Assembly: GCA_963729365.1 (NCBI GenBank) | Contig: CAVSNQ010000006.1 | Location: 248,001-312,000, forward strand | Direction: 5' to 3' | Source: JASHPR01 sp963729365 | GTDB lineage: Bacteria > Actinomycetota > Actinomycetes > Streptosporangiales > Streptosporangiaceae | Length of the DNA: 64,000 bases | In this document: positions 17,267-25,966 of the stretch, piece after piece | Numbering within the stretch: position 1 is the first letter of the stretch | Layout of the letters: every line of letters starts with the position of its first letter | The notes under the pieces: model-generated | Database searches by the model: none | Told to the model about the DNA's origin: nothing | Seen by the model: the letters and a program-made list of their open reading frames with translations, nothing else | Program-made: the position numbers and the translations under genes

Positions 17267-17280
17267 GGTAAGCGCTTACC
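17267..17280. promoter_or_regulatory. LacI-type operator, copy 2
   Basis: Second exact copy of GGTAAGCGCTTACC, 65 bases from the first centre to centre. The two copies bracket the likely lacI promoter, fitting repression by a looped or doubly bound LacI-family protein. Confidence 0.85.
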
Positions 17281-17613
17281 GAGCGGGATGCCAGGAGCGT
17301 AAGACCTCCGCGGGCCGCCGTTCAAGAGTGGGGGTCAATACTGTTACCGGAACGTGATACAGGCCTTAACCGGGCGACGCCCGCCCCGCGGTGGCCCGCC
17401 TCGCCCCCGGTCCGGCGGCCCTCCGCGCGGCCGCCCGGCGGTCAGGAAACGTCGCGGAAACACAGGGGCGGTTTACCGGCCCGGCGCGTCGCCGACGCGT
17501 AACAACCGGGAAACGCCGGTGAAACCACGTTATGGGACACATGGATACAGCATCTGACGGACGGATACGGCCTGCGCTGGGGGGGCCGTACCGCGCGAGC
17601 ACTGGAGGCTGTA
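17281..17613. other. Intergenic region between lacI operators and amt
   Basis: Holds the divergent promoter area for the ammonium transporter. GGAGG at 17604-17608 is its ribosome site. Otherwise GC-rich with no gene seen. Confidence 0.6.
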
Positions 17614-19026
17614 TTGGTTCCCTACGCAAGCTGGCTCACCTCCGGCGACAACGCCTGGCAGATGACGGCAGCAACGCTCGTCGGTCTGATGAGCATCCCC
17701 GCGCTCGCGGTCCTGTACGGCGGGATCGTTCAGCGCAAGTGGGCGGTCAACACCATGATGATGGTCTTCAGCGCGTTCTGCCTGACGCTCATCGTGTGGG
17801 TCCTGTGGGCCTTCAAGATGGGCTTCGGGCAACCATGGCTCGGCGGCAGCCTGCATCTCGTCGGCAAGCCCGGCCCGGTGGTCGGATCGGGAGGGGAGCA
17901 GTCGCAGGCCAACATCCCGCTGGTCTCGATGCCGCACTTCAGGTTCCCCGAGGGCTCGCTGGTCTACTTCCAGTTCGTGTTCGCGGCGATCACCCCGATC
18001 CTGTTCATCGGCAGCGTGATCGGCCGGATCAAGTTCAAGGTCTGGCTGATCTTCGTGCCGCTCTGGATCACGTTCGCCTACTCGGTGAACGCGTTCCTGC
18101 TCTGGGGCGGCGGCTACTGGGCCGGTAAGGGCGCGCTCGACTTCTCCGGCGGCTACGTGATCCACCTGGCGGCCGGTATTTCCGGCTTCGTCGCCGCGGC
18201 GGTGGTGGGGCCGCGGCTGCAGCGCGATCGCGAGAAGGCCGTGCCGAACAACCTGCTGTTCGTGGCGGTCGGCGCCGGGATCCTATGGCTGGGCTGGAAC
18301 GGGTTCAACGGCGGTGACCCGTACTTCGCCGGGGCGGACGCGACCGCGGCCGTGGTCAACACGAACCTGGCCACCGCCTGCGCCATGATGACCTGGATCA
18401 TCATGGACATGGCGTGGGGGAAGGAAAGGAAGCCCACCTTCCTCGGCGGCGTCAACGGCATGATCTGCGGCCTGGTCGGCATCACGCCGGCGGCCGGCTA
18501 CGTGAACGGCGTCGGCGCGATCATCATCGGCGTGGTGGACTCGGCGCTGGTCTGGATACTGTTCGGCTACCTCCCGCGGAAGGTCTGGCCGTTCAACAAG
18601 GTCGACGACGCGCTGGGGGTTGTGTACACGCACGGCTTCGCCGGCCTGTTCGGCGGCCTCATGGTGGGCCTGCTGGCCGACCCGAAGATGATCGTCTACC
18701 TGGGCGTCGGGAAGACACCGAACGTCACCACGGCCGGGCTGTTCTACGGCAACCCGAAACAGCTGTGGATCCAGGCGGGCGCGGCCCTGACCGTGCTCGT
18801 CTGGGATGGCCTCGTGACGTTCCTGCTGCTGCGCGGCATCGGGCTGTTCATGAAGCTGCGCGAGCCCGACGAGGTCCTGCGTCTCGGCGACATCTCCATC
18901 CACGGCGAGGTGGCCTACCCGGAGGAGGAGCCGGACGCCGAGCCGGCCTTCGGCGAGATCCCCGGGGAGCCGGACCCGGATCCGCACCATCACGAGAAGG
19001 TCTTGACGGACGAGCACTCGCCATGA
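17614..19026 (+). CDS. amt: Ammonium transporter (Amt/MEP/Rh family)
   Basis: Protein of 470 residues with about eleven membrane helices. It reads WLTSGDNAWQMTAATLVGLMSIPALAVLYGGIV at the N-terminus, FSGGYVIHLAAGISGFVAA around the conserved pore region, and GVVYTHGFAGLFGGLMVGLLADP with the second pore His. Start is TTG 17614: GGAGG sits five bases upstream and no other in-frame start is better placed. A charged cytoplasmic tail of ~60 residues ends in DPHHHEKVLTDEHSP, longer than in simple Amt proteins. No glnK or glnD follows, unlike the common amtB-glnK order; nitrogen control would have to come from elsewhere. Confidence 0.95.
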   Translation: MVPYASWLTSGDNAWQMTAATLVGLMSIPALAVLYGGIVQRKWAVNTMMMVFSAFCLTLIVWVLWAFKMGFGQPWLGGSLHLVGKPGPVVGSGGEQSQANIPLVSMPHFRFPEGSLVYFQFVFAAITPILFIGSVIGRIKFKVWLIFVPLWITFAYSVNAFLLWGGGYWAGKGALDFSGGYVIHLAAGISGFVAAAVVGPRLQRDREKAVPNNLLFVAVGAGILWLGWNGFNGGDPYFAGADATAAVVNTNLATACAMMTWIIMDMAWGKERKPTFLGGVNGMICGLVGITPAAGYVNGVGAIIIGVVDSALVWILFGYLPRKVWPFNKVDDALGVVYTHGFAGLFGGLMVGLLADPKMIVYLGVGKTPNVTTAGLFYGNPKQLWIQAGAALTVLVWDGLVTFLLLRGIGLFMKLREPDEVLRLGDISIHGEVAYPEEEPDAEPAFGEIPGEPDPDPHHHEKVLTDEHSP

Positions 19027-19046
19027 CCTGAACCCATCGACGACCA

Positions 19047-19086
19047 TGTGGCCGGGTACCCGCGAGCGGGCGGGTACCCGGCCACA
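19047..19086. terminator. Strong bidirectional hairpin between convergent genes
   Basis: A 17-base perfect inverted repeat, TGTGGCCGGGTACCCGC and its complement, around a six-base loop (GAGCGG). It sits 20 bases after amt and before the end of the convergent ThDP-enzyme gene. No U-tract follows, as is common for actinobacterial terminators. Confidence 0.8.
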
Positions 19087-19158
19087 CGGCCGCCCGGCGC
19101 CAGCAGAGTACCGGGAACCCCGGGAACCCCGGGGAGCACCGGGGCGCACCGGCTCCGG

Positions 19159-20877
19159 TCAGTGGCCGCGGAAGGCCTCTTCCAGCCACCACGAGCCGTG
19201 CTCCGACGTGACCTTGGCGTCGATCAGCAGCGGCGCCTCGCGCGGCCCGTCCAGCCAGGCCTGGACCGCCCGCAGGTCACGGCGGCGGCGCACGGTGACG
19301 CCCTGGCAGCCGAACCCGCGCCCGATCCTCGCGATCTTCGCCGGCGGGAAGCGGACGGTGTCGAGCGGATCGCCGTCCGGCCCGAAATGGTGGACCTCGG
19401 CGCCGTACGCCGCATCGTCGTAGACCACGATCACCATCGGCAGGCCGAGCCTGACCACGGTCTCCAGCTCGCTGATCCCCATCAGCGCGCCGCCGTCGCC
19501 CAGCGCGGCCACGGTCAGCCGGTCGGGCCGGGCTATCGCGGAACCGATCGCCGACGCCAGCCCGAGGCCGATCGACTGGTACGCCTGGGTGAAGCAGAAC
19601 CCGTCGGCGTCCGGCACGGACAGGTACATGCTCGGATAGCCCATGAAGTTGCCGGAGTCCACGGCCACGATCCGCTCGGCGGGCAGCAGGTCGTCGAGGC
19701 CGATCGACAGCGTGCGCGGGTCGATGCGCTGGCCGTCGCTCTCGTCGGCATACGGCACGTCCCGCCAGCGGACCTCGGCGGCGATCCGGTCCCGCAGCGC
19801 GGCCGACCGGTAGCCCGCCGGGCCGCCTGAAGCGCCGTCCAGGGCATCGGCGGCCGCCCGCGCGGTCAGCGCCACGTCCCCGGTCACGCCCAGCGCGACG
19901 GGCCGGTGGGCGCCGAGAGCCGCCGGATCGTCGTCCACCTGGGCCACGGTCGCCTCCGGCCCGATCAGCGTCCCGTGCCGCAGCGTCCACATGTTCAGCG
20001 AGCAGCCCCAGCCGACCACCAGGTCGGCGTCCCTGATCAGCTCGGCGGCCAGCGGCGACGCGAAGCCGCCGCTCACGTCCAGGTCCCACGGGCTGCCCCG
20101 GAACAGGCCCTTGCCCGCCGCCGAGGTGGCGAGCAGGGCGCCGCACCGGTCGGCCAGCCGCTCCAGGTCCGCGCGCGCCCCGGCGATGCGCGCGCCCCGC
20201 CCGGCGATGAACACCGGGCGGCTGGCCCGGGCCAGCGCGGCCGCCAGCGAGCCGACCGCCGCCGCCGAGGGGGCCGCGGGCGGGGGAGCAACGACCGGGC
20301 CGATGGCTGGCATCGTGCACGCCCCGGCCTGCACGTCGAGCGGCAGGGCCAGGACCACGGTGCGCCGCTCGGCCACCGCGACCCGGTAGGCGCGCACGGT
20401 CTCGTCGACGGCGAACGCGGGGGAGCGCGGCCGGAACGCCTCCGCGCCGACCGCCCTGGCCAGCGCGGCCACGTCAATGCGGAAGTTGGACCGGACCGCG
20501 GCCGAGGCCACGTCGGCCGCCAGCACGATCAGCGGGGTGCGGCTCTTGGCCGCCTCGGTGATCCCGGTCATGGCGTTGGTCAGCCCCGGGCCCTGGTGCA
20601 CGGAGACGATCCCGGGCCTGCCGGTCAGCCGCGCCCACGCGTCGGCCATCACCGCCGCGCCGCACTCATGCCGCGCCGCCACGTACCGGGCGCCTCGGGC
20701 GATCAGCGCGTTGGTGACCTTGAAGTTGCCGCTGCCCACCACGCCGAACACGGTGTCCGCGCCCAGCGTGGTCAGCACCTCGGCGACGGCCCCGGTGACC
20801 GGCATGCCCTGGCCGGCCGGGACCACCTGACCGGCCGGGACCACCTGGTCGGCCGGGACCACCTCGCCGGCTGGCAT
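19159..20877 (-). CDS. Thiamine diphosphate-dependent enzyme (acetolactate synthase/benzoylformate decarboxylase-like)
   Basis: Protein of 572 residues with the three domains of the POX/ALS group: N-terminal pyrimidine-binding domain with activating Glu71 (ARHECGAAV) and HQGPGLTNAMTGITEAAKSRTP, central Rossmann-like domain, and C-terminal ThDP domain with GDGG at 460-463 and the metal loop ending in YDDAAYGAE (Asp replacing the usual Asn-Asn). Start ATG 20877 overlaps the cyclase stop by one base; ATG 20805 (MPVTGAVAEVLTTLGAD) right before the fold is an alternative, since the first 24 residues are encoded by a tandem repeat. Pairing with a cyclase suggests a catabolic decarboxylase, but the substrate is unknown. 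Confidence 0.88.
   Translation of the reverse strand: MPAGEVVPADQVVPAGQVVPAGQGMPVTGAVAEVLTTLGADTVFGVVGSGNFKVTNALIARGARYVAARHECGAAVMADAWARLTGRPGIVSVHQGPGLTNAMTGITEAAKSRTPLIVLAADVASAAVRSNFRIDVAALARAVGAEAFRPRSPAFAVDETVRAYRVAVAERRTVVLALPLDVQAGACTMPAIGPVVAPPPAAPSAAAVGSLAAALARASRPVFIAGRGARIAGARADLERLADRCGALLATSAAGKGLFRGSPWDLDVSGGFASPLAAELIRDADLVVGWGCSLNMWTLRHGTLIGPEATVAQVDDDPAALGAHRPVALGVTGDVALTARAAADALDGASGGPAGYRSAALRDRIAAEVRWRDVPYADESDGQRIDPRTLSIGLDDLLPAERIVAVDSGNFMGYPSMYLSVPDADGFCFTQAYQSIGLGLASAIGSAIARPDRLTVAALGDGGALMGISELETVVRLGLPMVIVVYDDAAYGAEVHHFGPDGDPLDTVRFPPAKIARIGRGFGCQGVTVRRRRDLRAVQAWLDGPREAPLLIDAKVTSEHGSWWLEEAFRGH
20815..20868. repeat. Three 18-base tandem repeats in the ThDP-enzyme N-terminus
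   Basis: Units 20815-20832, 20833-20850 and 20851-20868 share GGCCGGGACCACCT and differ only in the last four bases. Read on the minus strand they encode VVPADQ, VVPAGQ and VVPAGQ. The array lies between the two possible start codons. Confidence 0.9.
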
Positions 20878-21653
20878 CAGGAGCGCTCGACCAGGGCGAT
20901 GGCCCGGCACGGGCTGCCGGACCCGCCGGCGATCGGCAGCGGGCCCGCGATGACCACCGCGCCCGTGGCCGGCAGCCGGGCCAGGTTCTGCAGCTGGGTC
21001 AGACCGTACTTGCCCGCGCCGAGCAGCGAGGCGTGGCAGGGGAACGGCGGGTCGAACGAGTGCGCGGTCCCGGCGTCGGTGCCGACGGTCTCCACGCCGA
21101 GCCCCAGCAGGGGAGTGTCGCGGGCCAGCCACTGCGCGCACCGGACCGAGATCCCCGGCGTGTGCGGGCCGGTCTCGTTCGCGTTCAGGAACTCCTCCTG
21201 GCTCTGGGACCTGGCATCCCAGCCGGTCCGGTAGAGCAGCCAGCCACCGTCGGGCAGCCCGCCGTGCTCGGCCTCCCACTTCTTGACGTGGTCGATCTCG
21301 AGCAGGAAATCCGGGTCGGCGGCCGCCTCGGCGCTGAAGTCGAGCACCACGGCCGGCGCGATCAGCCTGGTCACCGGCACCTGTGCGATGTCCTCGCCAT
21401 CCCGGCCGGTGACCCAGTGCACCGGGGCGTCGAAGTGGGTGCCGGTGTGCTCGCCGGTGGTGATGTCGTTCCAGTACCACGCGGGCCCGCGCTCGTCGTA
21501 CCGGCTGATCTCGTGCAGCGAAAAGGACTTGGTGTTCCCGAACGGTTCGGGGAGCCTGATCACCGGGGTCGTCGAGTCCAGACGCGAGGTGAGATCGATC
21601 ACCTCGATCGTGGCGGCCCGGATGGCCGAGATGAATTCGTCGAGCACGGGCAT
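20877..21653 (-). CDS. Cyclase/kynurenine formamidase-like hydrolase
   Basis: Protein of 258 residues of the metal-dependent cyclase family (KynB fold). The signature H69-T-G-T-H73-x-D75-x-P-x-H79 binds the catalytic zinc or manganese ions. ATG 21653 begins MPVLDEFISAIRAATIEVIDLTSRL; frames extending to 21782 lack similarity. The stop codon shares a base with the start of the ThDP enzyme gene, so both are one operon. Such cyclases hydrolyse N-formyl amides or lactone-like rings; the actual substrate is not evident. Confidence 0.9.
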   Translation of the reverse strand: MPVLDEFISAIRAATIEVIDLTSRLDSTTPVIRLPEPFGNTKSFSLHEISRYDERGPAWYWNDITTGEHTGTHFDAPVHWVTGRDGEDIAQVPVTRLIAPAVVLDFSAEAAADPDFLLEIDHVKKWEAEHGGLPDGGWLLYRTGWDARSQSQEEFLNANETGPHTPGISVRCAQWLARDTPLLGLGVETVGTDAGTAHSFDPPFPCHASLLGAGKYGLTQLQNLARLPATGAVVIAGPLPIAGGSGSPCRAIALVERS

Positions 21654-21811
21654 GGCGTGCCTCCGGTTGGCATAAGGGCGCAATGGGCGGAATGATCCCG
21701 CCGCACTAGCCTGCCGCACCAGGGTGCCATGCACCAGGGGCGGACCGGGAAGGCCGGGCCGGCCCGCGGCGAGTGTCCTCAACCACGTCGTCCGGCGCGC
21801 AGAATGGGGTT

Positions 21812-22594
21812 ATGACACGGACCATCCCGAAGGCGCGGACGCTGGTGACCGACGACGGCGTCGCGATCGACGCCGTCCACCTGGCCGGGGACGACGACCT
21901 GGCCATCGTGCTGGCGCACGGCTTTACGCTGCACTGGCAGCACGGGGCGGTCTGGAAGGTGGCCACCGCGCTGAACCGGTCCTGCGGGGTGATCACGTTC
22001 GACTTCCGCGGCCACGGCCGCTCCGGGGGGATGTCCACGCTGGGCGACAAGGAGATCGGCGATGTCGACGTCGTGCTCCGCTACGCGCGGGAACTCGGCT
22101 ACCAGCGGGTGGCCACGGTCGGGTTCTCCATGGGCGCGTCGATCGTGCTGCGGCACGCGGCCCTGCTCGGCGGGACCGACGCGGTGGTGTCGGTCAGCGG
22201 CCCTGGCCGGTGGTATTACCGGGGTACCAGGCCGATGCGCAAGGTGCACTGGGCGGTGGAGCACCGGCTCGGCCGCCTGGTGACCAGGACGCTGCTGCAC
22301 ACCAGGATCACCTCCGGCCGCTGGGATCCGGTGCCGCTCCCGCCCGCGGACGCGGCGGCCCGGATCGCGCCCACGCCTCTCCTCATCGTGCACGGCGACC
22401 AGGACGGGTACTTCCCGGTCGACCATGCGGAGCAGTTGTACGAGGCGGCTCACGAGCCCAAGGAGCTGTGGATCGTGCCCGGCTTCGGCCACGCCGAGTC
22501 CGGGGCGATCCAGAGCCCGGGCCTGCTGGACCGGATCGGCGGCTGGGTCCGGGCCGCCATTCCGCTAGCGGCGAGCCCCAACGCCGTGGCCTGA
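21812..22594 (+). CDS. Alpha/beta hydrolase
   Basis: Protein of 260 residues with the alpha/beta hydrolase fold: oxyanion-hole region VLAHGFTLHWQHG, nucleophile Ser106 in GFSMG, acid in VHGDQDGYFP and His in PGFGHAESG. ATG 21812 (MTRTIPKARTLVTDDGV) is preferred; GTG 21773 would add 13 unremarkable residues. It is divergent from the cyclase operon and convergent with the Lrp gene (5 bases between stop codons). Probable esterase or acyl hydrolase of unknown substrate. Confidence 0.88.
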   Translation: MTRTIPKARTLVTDDGVAIDAVHLAGDDDLAIVLAHGFTLHWQHGAVWKVATALNRSCGVITFDFRGHGRSGGMSTLGDKEIGDVDVVLRYARELGYQRVATVGFSMGASIVLRHAALLGGTDAVVSVSGPGRWYYRGTRPMRKVHWAVEHRLGRLVTRTLLHTRITSGRWDPVPLPPADAAARIAPTPLLIVHGDQDGYFPVDHAEQLYEAAHEPKELWIVPGFGHAESGAIQSPGLLDRIGGWVRAAIPLAASPNAVA

Positions 22595-22599
22595 ACCGC

Positions 22600-23583
22600 T
22601 TAGGCGGCGCTCGCCGACGGCAGCAGCACCGTGGCCGTGCGCTTGGCCGTGCGCATGATCGGGGCGACTTCGAGCGCGCTGACGCCGTCCAGGCTGGCGA
22701 TGCGGTCGGTCAGGTACTGGTAGAGCGCGTGGTCGTCCCGGCACAGCACGCTCGCCATCAGGTTGCACGCCCCGGTCGTCGCGGCGACGAACGGGATCTC
22801 GGCATGGTGGGCGAGGGCATCGCCGACCGCGGCCAGCCGGGCCGGCGCCACCGACATCCACAGCTGCGCCCGGGTCCCGATGCCGAACGCCGCCTCGTCG
22901 ACGTCGACGTCGAGGTACAGGACGCCCGAGGCCCGGAGCTCGGAGATCCGGCGCCGCACCGTGGACTCATGCCAGTGGGTGGCCTGCGCCAGATCGGCGT
23001 AGCTGGCCCGGCCGTCGCGGGCCAGTTCGGACAGGAGCACCCGGTCCTCGGCCCGCAGGCTCTGCTCACCGCCGGGATCAATAGCCGGCCCGGTGAGCAT
23101 CGCCGCCTGCTCCTCGGAGAGGGCCCGGGTCGCCCACGGCCAGTGGCTGGCCCCGCCGCGGAACATGTGCAAGATGGAGTGCGCGCTGATGGCCACGATC
23201 CGGCGGCTGGCCGGAAGCTGCCGGAGCAGCAGGTCGTGGCTGCTGCCGTCGGTCGGCTTCACCACGCAGGAGATCTCGGTTCCGCCGGACGTGAGCTGCA
23301 CCCAGAACGTGTCGTCGCGGCGGGCGAGCGCGTTGGCCACGGCCGCGGCGGCGTCGGGCACGCACTGCAGCCTGACCACCCATTCCGGCTGGCCGAGCCG
23401 CTGCGTGTCCGGCATGCCGGTGACCCGGACCACGCCCGCGGCCCGCATCCTCCGGTAGCGCCGGGCCACGGTCTGCTCGGAGACGCCGACCACCCCGGCC
23501 ACGCGGCTGAACGCGACCCGGCCATCGAGGATGAGGGCATGGATGATCTGCCGGTCAAGGTCGTCAAGACTAAACAATTTCAC
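22600..23583 (-). CDS. Double-unit Lrp/AsnC family regulator
   Basis: Protein of 327 residues containing two AsnC-type helix-turn-helix regions: LDRQIIHALILDGRVAFSRVAGVVGVSEQTVARRY at the start, and LLSELARDGRASYADLAQATHWHESTVRRRISEL at about 180-215, each followed by an effector-like (RAM) alpha/beta domain. Ordinary Lrp proteins have one such unit and about 150 residues, so this is a fused pair. It is divergent from an MFS exporter with 133 bases between, and probably regulates it. Confidence 0.9.
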   Translation of the reverse strand: MKLFSLDDLDRQIIHALILDGRVAFSRVAGVVGVSEQTVARRYRRMRAAGVVRVTGMPDTQRLGQPEWVVRLQCVPDAAAAVANALARRDDTFWVQLTSGGTEISCVVKPTDGSSHDLLLRQLPASRRIVAISAHSILHMFRGGASHWPWATRALSEEQAAMLTGPAIDPGGEQSLRAEDRVLLSELARDGRASYADLAQATHWHESTVRRRISELRASGVLYLDVDVDEAAFGIGTRAQLWMSVAPARLAAVGDALAHHAEIPFVAATTGACNLMASVLCRDDHALYQYLTDRIASLDGVSALEVAPIMRTAKRTATVLLPSASAA

Positions 23584-23716
23584 CGCCCCTAACGCAACGC
23601 CACGGAGGAATCACGCACAAACAGCTACTGTAGTGGAACTGTTCACCTGTTGTCGCCGACCCTGGACGAGTCAGCAAAGTGGCCGCCAGACGGGCGGCCC
23701 GGAAGGTGAGACGGCC

Positions 23717-25279
23717 ATGGAGCGAAAGTGGTGGACCCTGCTCGCGGTCTGCCTGGGCACGTTCATGCTGCTCGTGGACGTCACGATCGTGAACGTCGCG
23801 CTGCCGAGCATCCAGGGCAGCCTGCACGCCAGCTTCGCGCAGCTGCAGTGGGTGGTGGACGCGTACGCCCTGTCGCTGGCCGCGCTGCTGCTCACCGCGG
23901 GCTCGCTGGCCGACATCTTCGGCCGCAGGCTGCTGTTCGCGACCGGCGTGGCGGTCTTCACGGTCGGGTCGCTGCTGTGCGCGCTGGCCACCAGCCCGGC
24001 CTTCCTGGTGCTGGCCCGGGCCGGGCAGGGAATCGGCGGCGCGATCATGTTCGCCACCTCGCTCGCGCTGCTGGCGCATGCGTTCCAGGGCCGGGAGCGC
24101 GGCACCGCCCTGGCCGTCTGGGGCGCGGTGGTCGGCGCCGCGGTGGCCATCGGCCCGGTACTGGGCGGGATCATCACCACCGGCTGGAGCTGGCGCGGGA
24201 TCTTCTTCGTGAACATCCCCATCGGCGTGATCGCGATGGCCGTGACGATCTGGCGGGTGACCGAGTCGCGTGACCCCGGCCGCAGCGGCGTGGACCTGCC
24301 CGGGTTCGCCCTCTTCACCGGCGCGCTCATCGCGCTCGTCTACGGCCTGATCCGGGCCGGCGAGCAGGGCTGGGGCGATGCCGGCGTGGCGATCTGCCTG
24401 GCCGGCTCGGCCGTGCTGCTCGCCGCCTTCCTGGTCGTGGAGCGACTCAGCCGCGAGCCGATGTTCGACCTGTCGCTGTTCCGCGTCCCGACGTTTTCCG
24501 GCGGCTCCGTGGCCGCGTTCGCGGTCAACGGATGCGTGTACGCCATGCTGCTGTACATCGTCCTGTACCTGCAGGACCTGCTCGGGTACAGCGCCCTGCA
24601 GACCGGTCTCCGCCTGCTGATCATGTCGGCCGTCACGCTGCCGGCCGCGATCGTCTCCGGCCGGCTGAGCAGCCGGGTTCCGGTGCGGCTGCTGATCGGC
24701 GCGGGCCTGGCCCTGAGCGGCGCCGGCCTGCTGCTCATGGCCGGCCTGTCCGCCGATTCCGGCTGGACCCACCTGATCCCCGGTCTCGTGCTGGCCGGCG
24801 TGGGGTCGGGCCTGGTCAACCCGGCGCTGGCCTCGACCGCGGTCGGCGTGGTCCCGCACCGCGCGGCCGGCATGGCCTCGGGCATCAACACCACGTTCCG
24901 CCAGGTGGGGGTGGCCACGGGGATCGCCGTCTTCGGCACGCTGTTCGCGACCAGGCTCACCAAGGACATCGTCAGCGACCTGAGCGGGTCCGCGCTGGCC
25001 GGCCGGGCGCACGGCCTGGCCACGGCGGTCAGCCAGGGACAGGGCCAGCGCGTGATCGGGGCCCTGCCCCCGGCCGCCCAGCAGGCCGCCGGGCTGGCCG
25101 TCCGGTCGGCGTTCGTCGCCGGGCTGAACGAGATCCTGATCGTGAGCGGGGTCGGCGCACTCGTGGCCGCCGTGGTGGCGGTGATCCTGATCCGCGGCCG
25201 GGACTTCGCGCCGTCCGCCCCGTCGCAGTCCCCGCCGGTCATCCCCGCTGAGCACGAGTCGGCCTACGAGCCCAGTTAG
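23717..25279 (+). CDS. MFS transporter, DHA2 (14-helix) drug exporter type
   Basis: Membrane protein of 520 residues. It opens WWTLLAVCLGTFMLLVDVTIVNVALPSI, the typical DHA2 first helix with Asp in the membrane, then has motif A-like GSLADIFGRRLLF and motif C-like VVGAAVAIGPVLGGIITTGWSWRGIF. ATG 23717 has GGAAGGTGAG upstream. Members of this family export drugs, dyes or antibiotics by proton antiport. The divergent Lrp-type regulator is the likely controller. Confidence 0.93.
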   Translation: MERKWWTLLAVCLGTFMLLVDVTIVNVALPSIQGSLHASFAQLQWVVDAYALSLAALLLTAGSLADIFGRRLLFATGVAVFTVGSLLCALATSPAFLVLARAGQGIGGAIMFATSLALLAHAFQGRERGTALAVWGAVVGAAVAIGPVLGGIITTGWSWRGIFFVNIPIGVIAMAVTIWRVTESRDPGRSGVDLPGFALFTGALIALVYGLIRAGEQGWGDAGVAICLAGSAVLLAAFLVVERLSREPMFDLSLFRVPTFSGGSVAAFAVNGCVYAMLLYIVLYLQDLLGYSALQTGLRLLIMSAVTLPAAIVSGRLSSRVPVRLLIGAGLALSGAGLLLMAGLSADSGWTHLIPGLVLAGVGSGLVNPALASTAVGVVPHRAAGMASGINTTFRQVGVATGIAVFGTLFATRLTKDIVSDLSGSALAGRAHGLATAVSQGQGQRVIGALPPAAQQAAGLAVRSAFVAGLNEILIVSGVGALVAAVVAVILIRGRDFAPSAPSQSPPVIPAEHESAYEPS

Positions 25280-25292
25280 CGGAGCGGCCAAA

Positions 25293-25316
25293 CAGCGGTG
25301 CCTGGTGGCACCGCTG
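25293..25316 (+). terminator. Hairpin terminator after MFS gene
   Basis: Ten-base perfect stem CAGCGGTGCC / GGCACCGCTG around TGGT, 14 bases after the MFS stop codon. Confidence 0.75.
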
Positions 25317-25556
25317 CCGAGGACCGGGCCGTCTAGGGGCGGCCCGGCTCCGCGTCGAGCCGGGCACCCGGCCAGGCGTTCCTGCCCAACGATGCCCGGC
25401 CGGGCCGCACAGGCACCGGGCCCGGGGATACCGACCAGCGAGCACCGCCATCGCAGTGATGCCGGACACGGCCCCGTGTGCGCCTTGCATAACTCAGCCT
25501 GTCGCACAAACGGTGCGCATCCTTGGGGGCCGGCCTGGTGTTTGGGATCATGGTGC

Positions 25557-25960
25557 ATGCCGCAGAATTTCCTTTGCCCGCAGCGTGATCAGCCGTTGCT
25601 GATGCCGGTGGACATGCGCGAGTGGCTGCCCGAGGACGATCTGGTGTTCGTCGTGCTGGACGCGGTGGCAGCCCTGGATCTGGGCGGGTTCCGCCACCGG
25701 TACCGGGCCGATGGGCACGGGCATGGTGTCGCTGGGCACGCTCGGCCTGGATGGCACCAAGCTGGCCGGCAATGCCGCGAACAAGGCGAACCGCACGCTG
25801 CCGCAGATCGAGAAGGTTCTTGCCGGGGCGGCCGAGAAAGACGCCGCCGATGACGCCTGCCAGCATGGCAACCCGCAGCCGGCGACCCCGGGGGCGCTGG
25901 CTCGCCGGGCCGACCGGGCGATCTCCGGAAGCGTTCCTTTGGCTGCGGGACGACAGATGG
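25557..25960 (+). pseudogene. IS1182-type transposase remnant
   Basis: The first piece (from ATG 25557) reads MPQNFLCPQRDQPLLMPVDM..EWLPEDDLVFVVLDAVAALDL..YRADGHG, the N-terminus of IS1182-family transposases. From about 25711 another frame gives VSLGTLGLDGTKLAGNAANKANR..QIEKVLAGAAEKDAADDA, the segment just after the first catalytic Asp region of the same family. The part between (about 80 residues) and everything after are deleted. No terminal inverted repeats were found. Confidence 0.75.
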
Positions 25961-25966
25961 GGAGCC

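Noticed and set aside
12291..17271. Many long plus-strand open frames opposite the ABC/LacI operon
   Set aside because: They are antisense shadows produced by high GC content; the minus strand carries intact families with overlapped starts.
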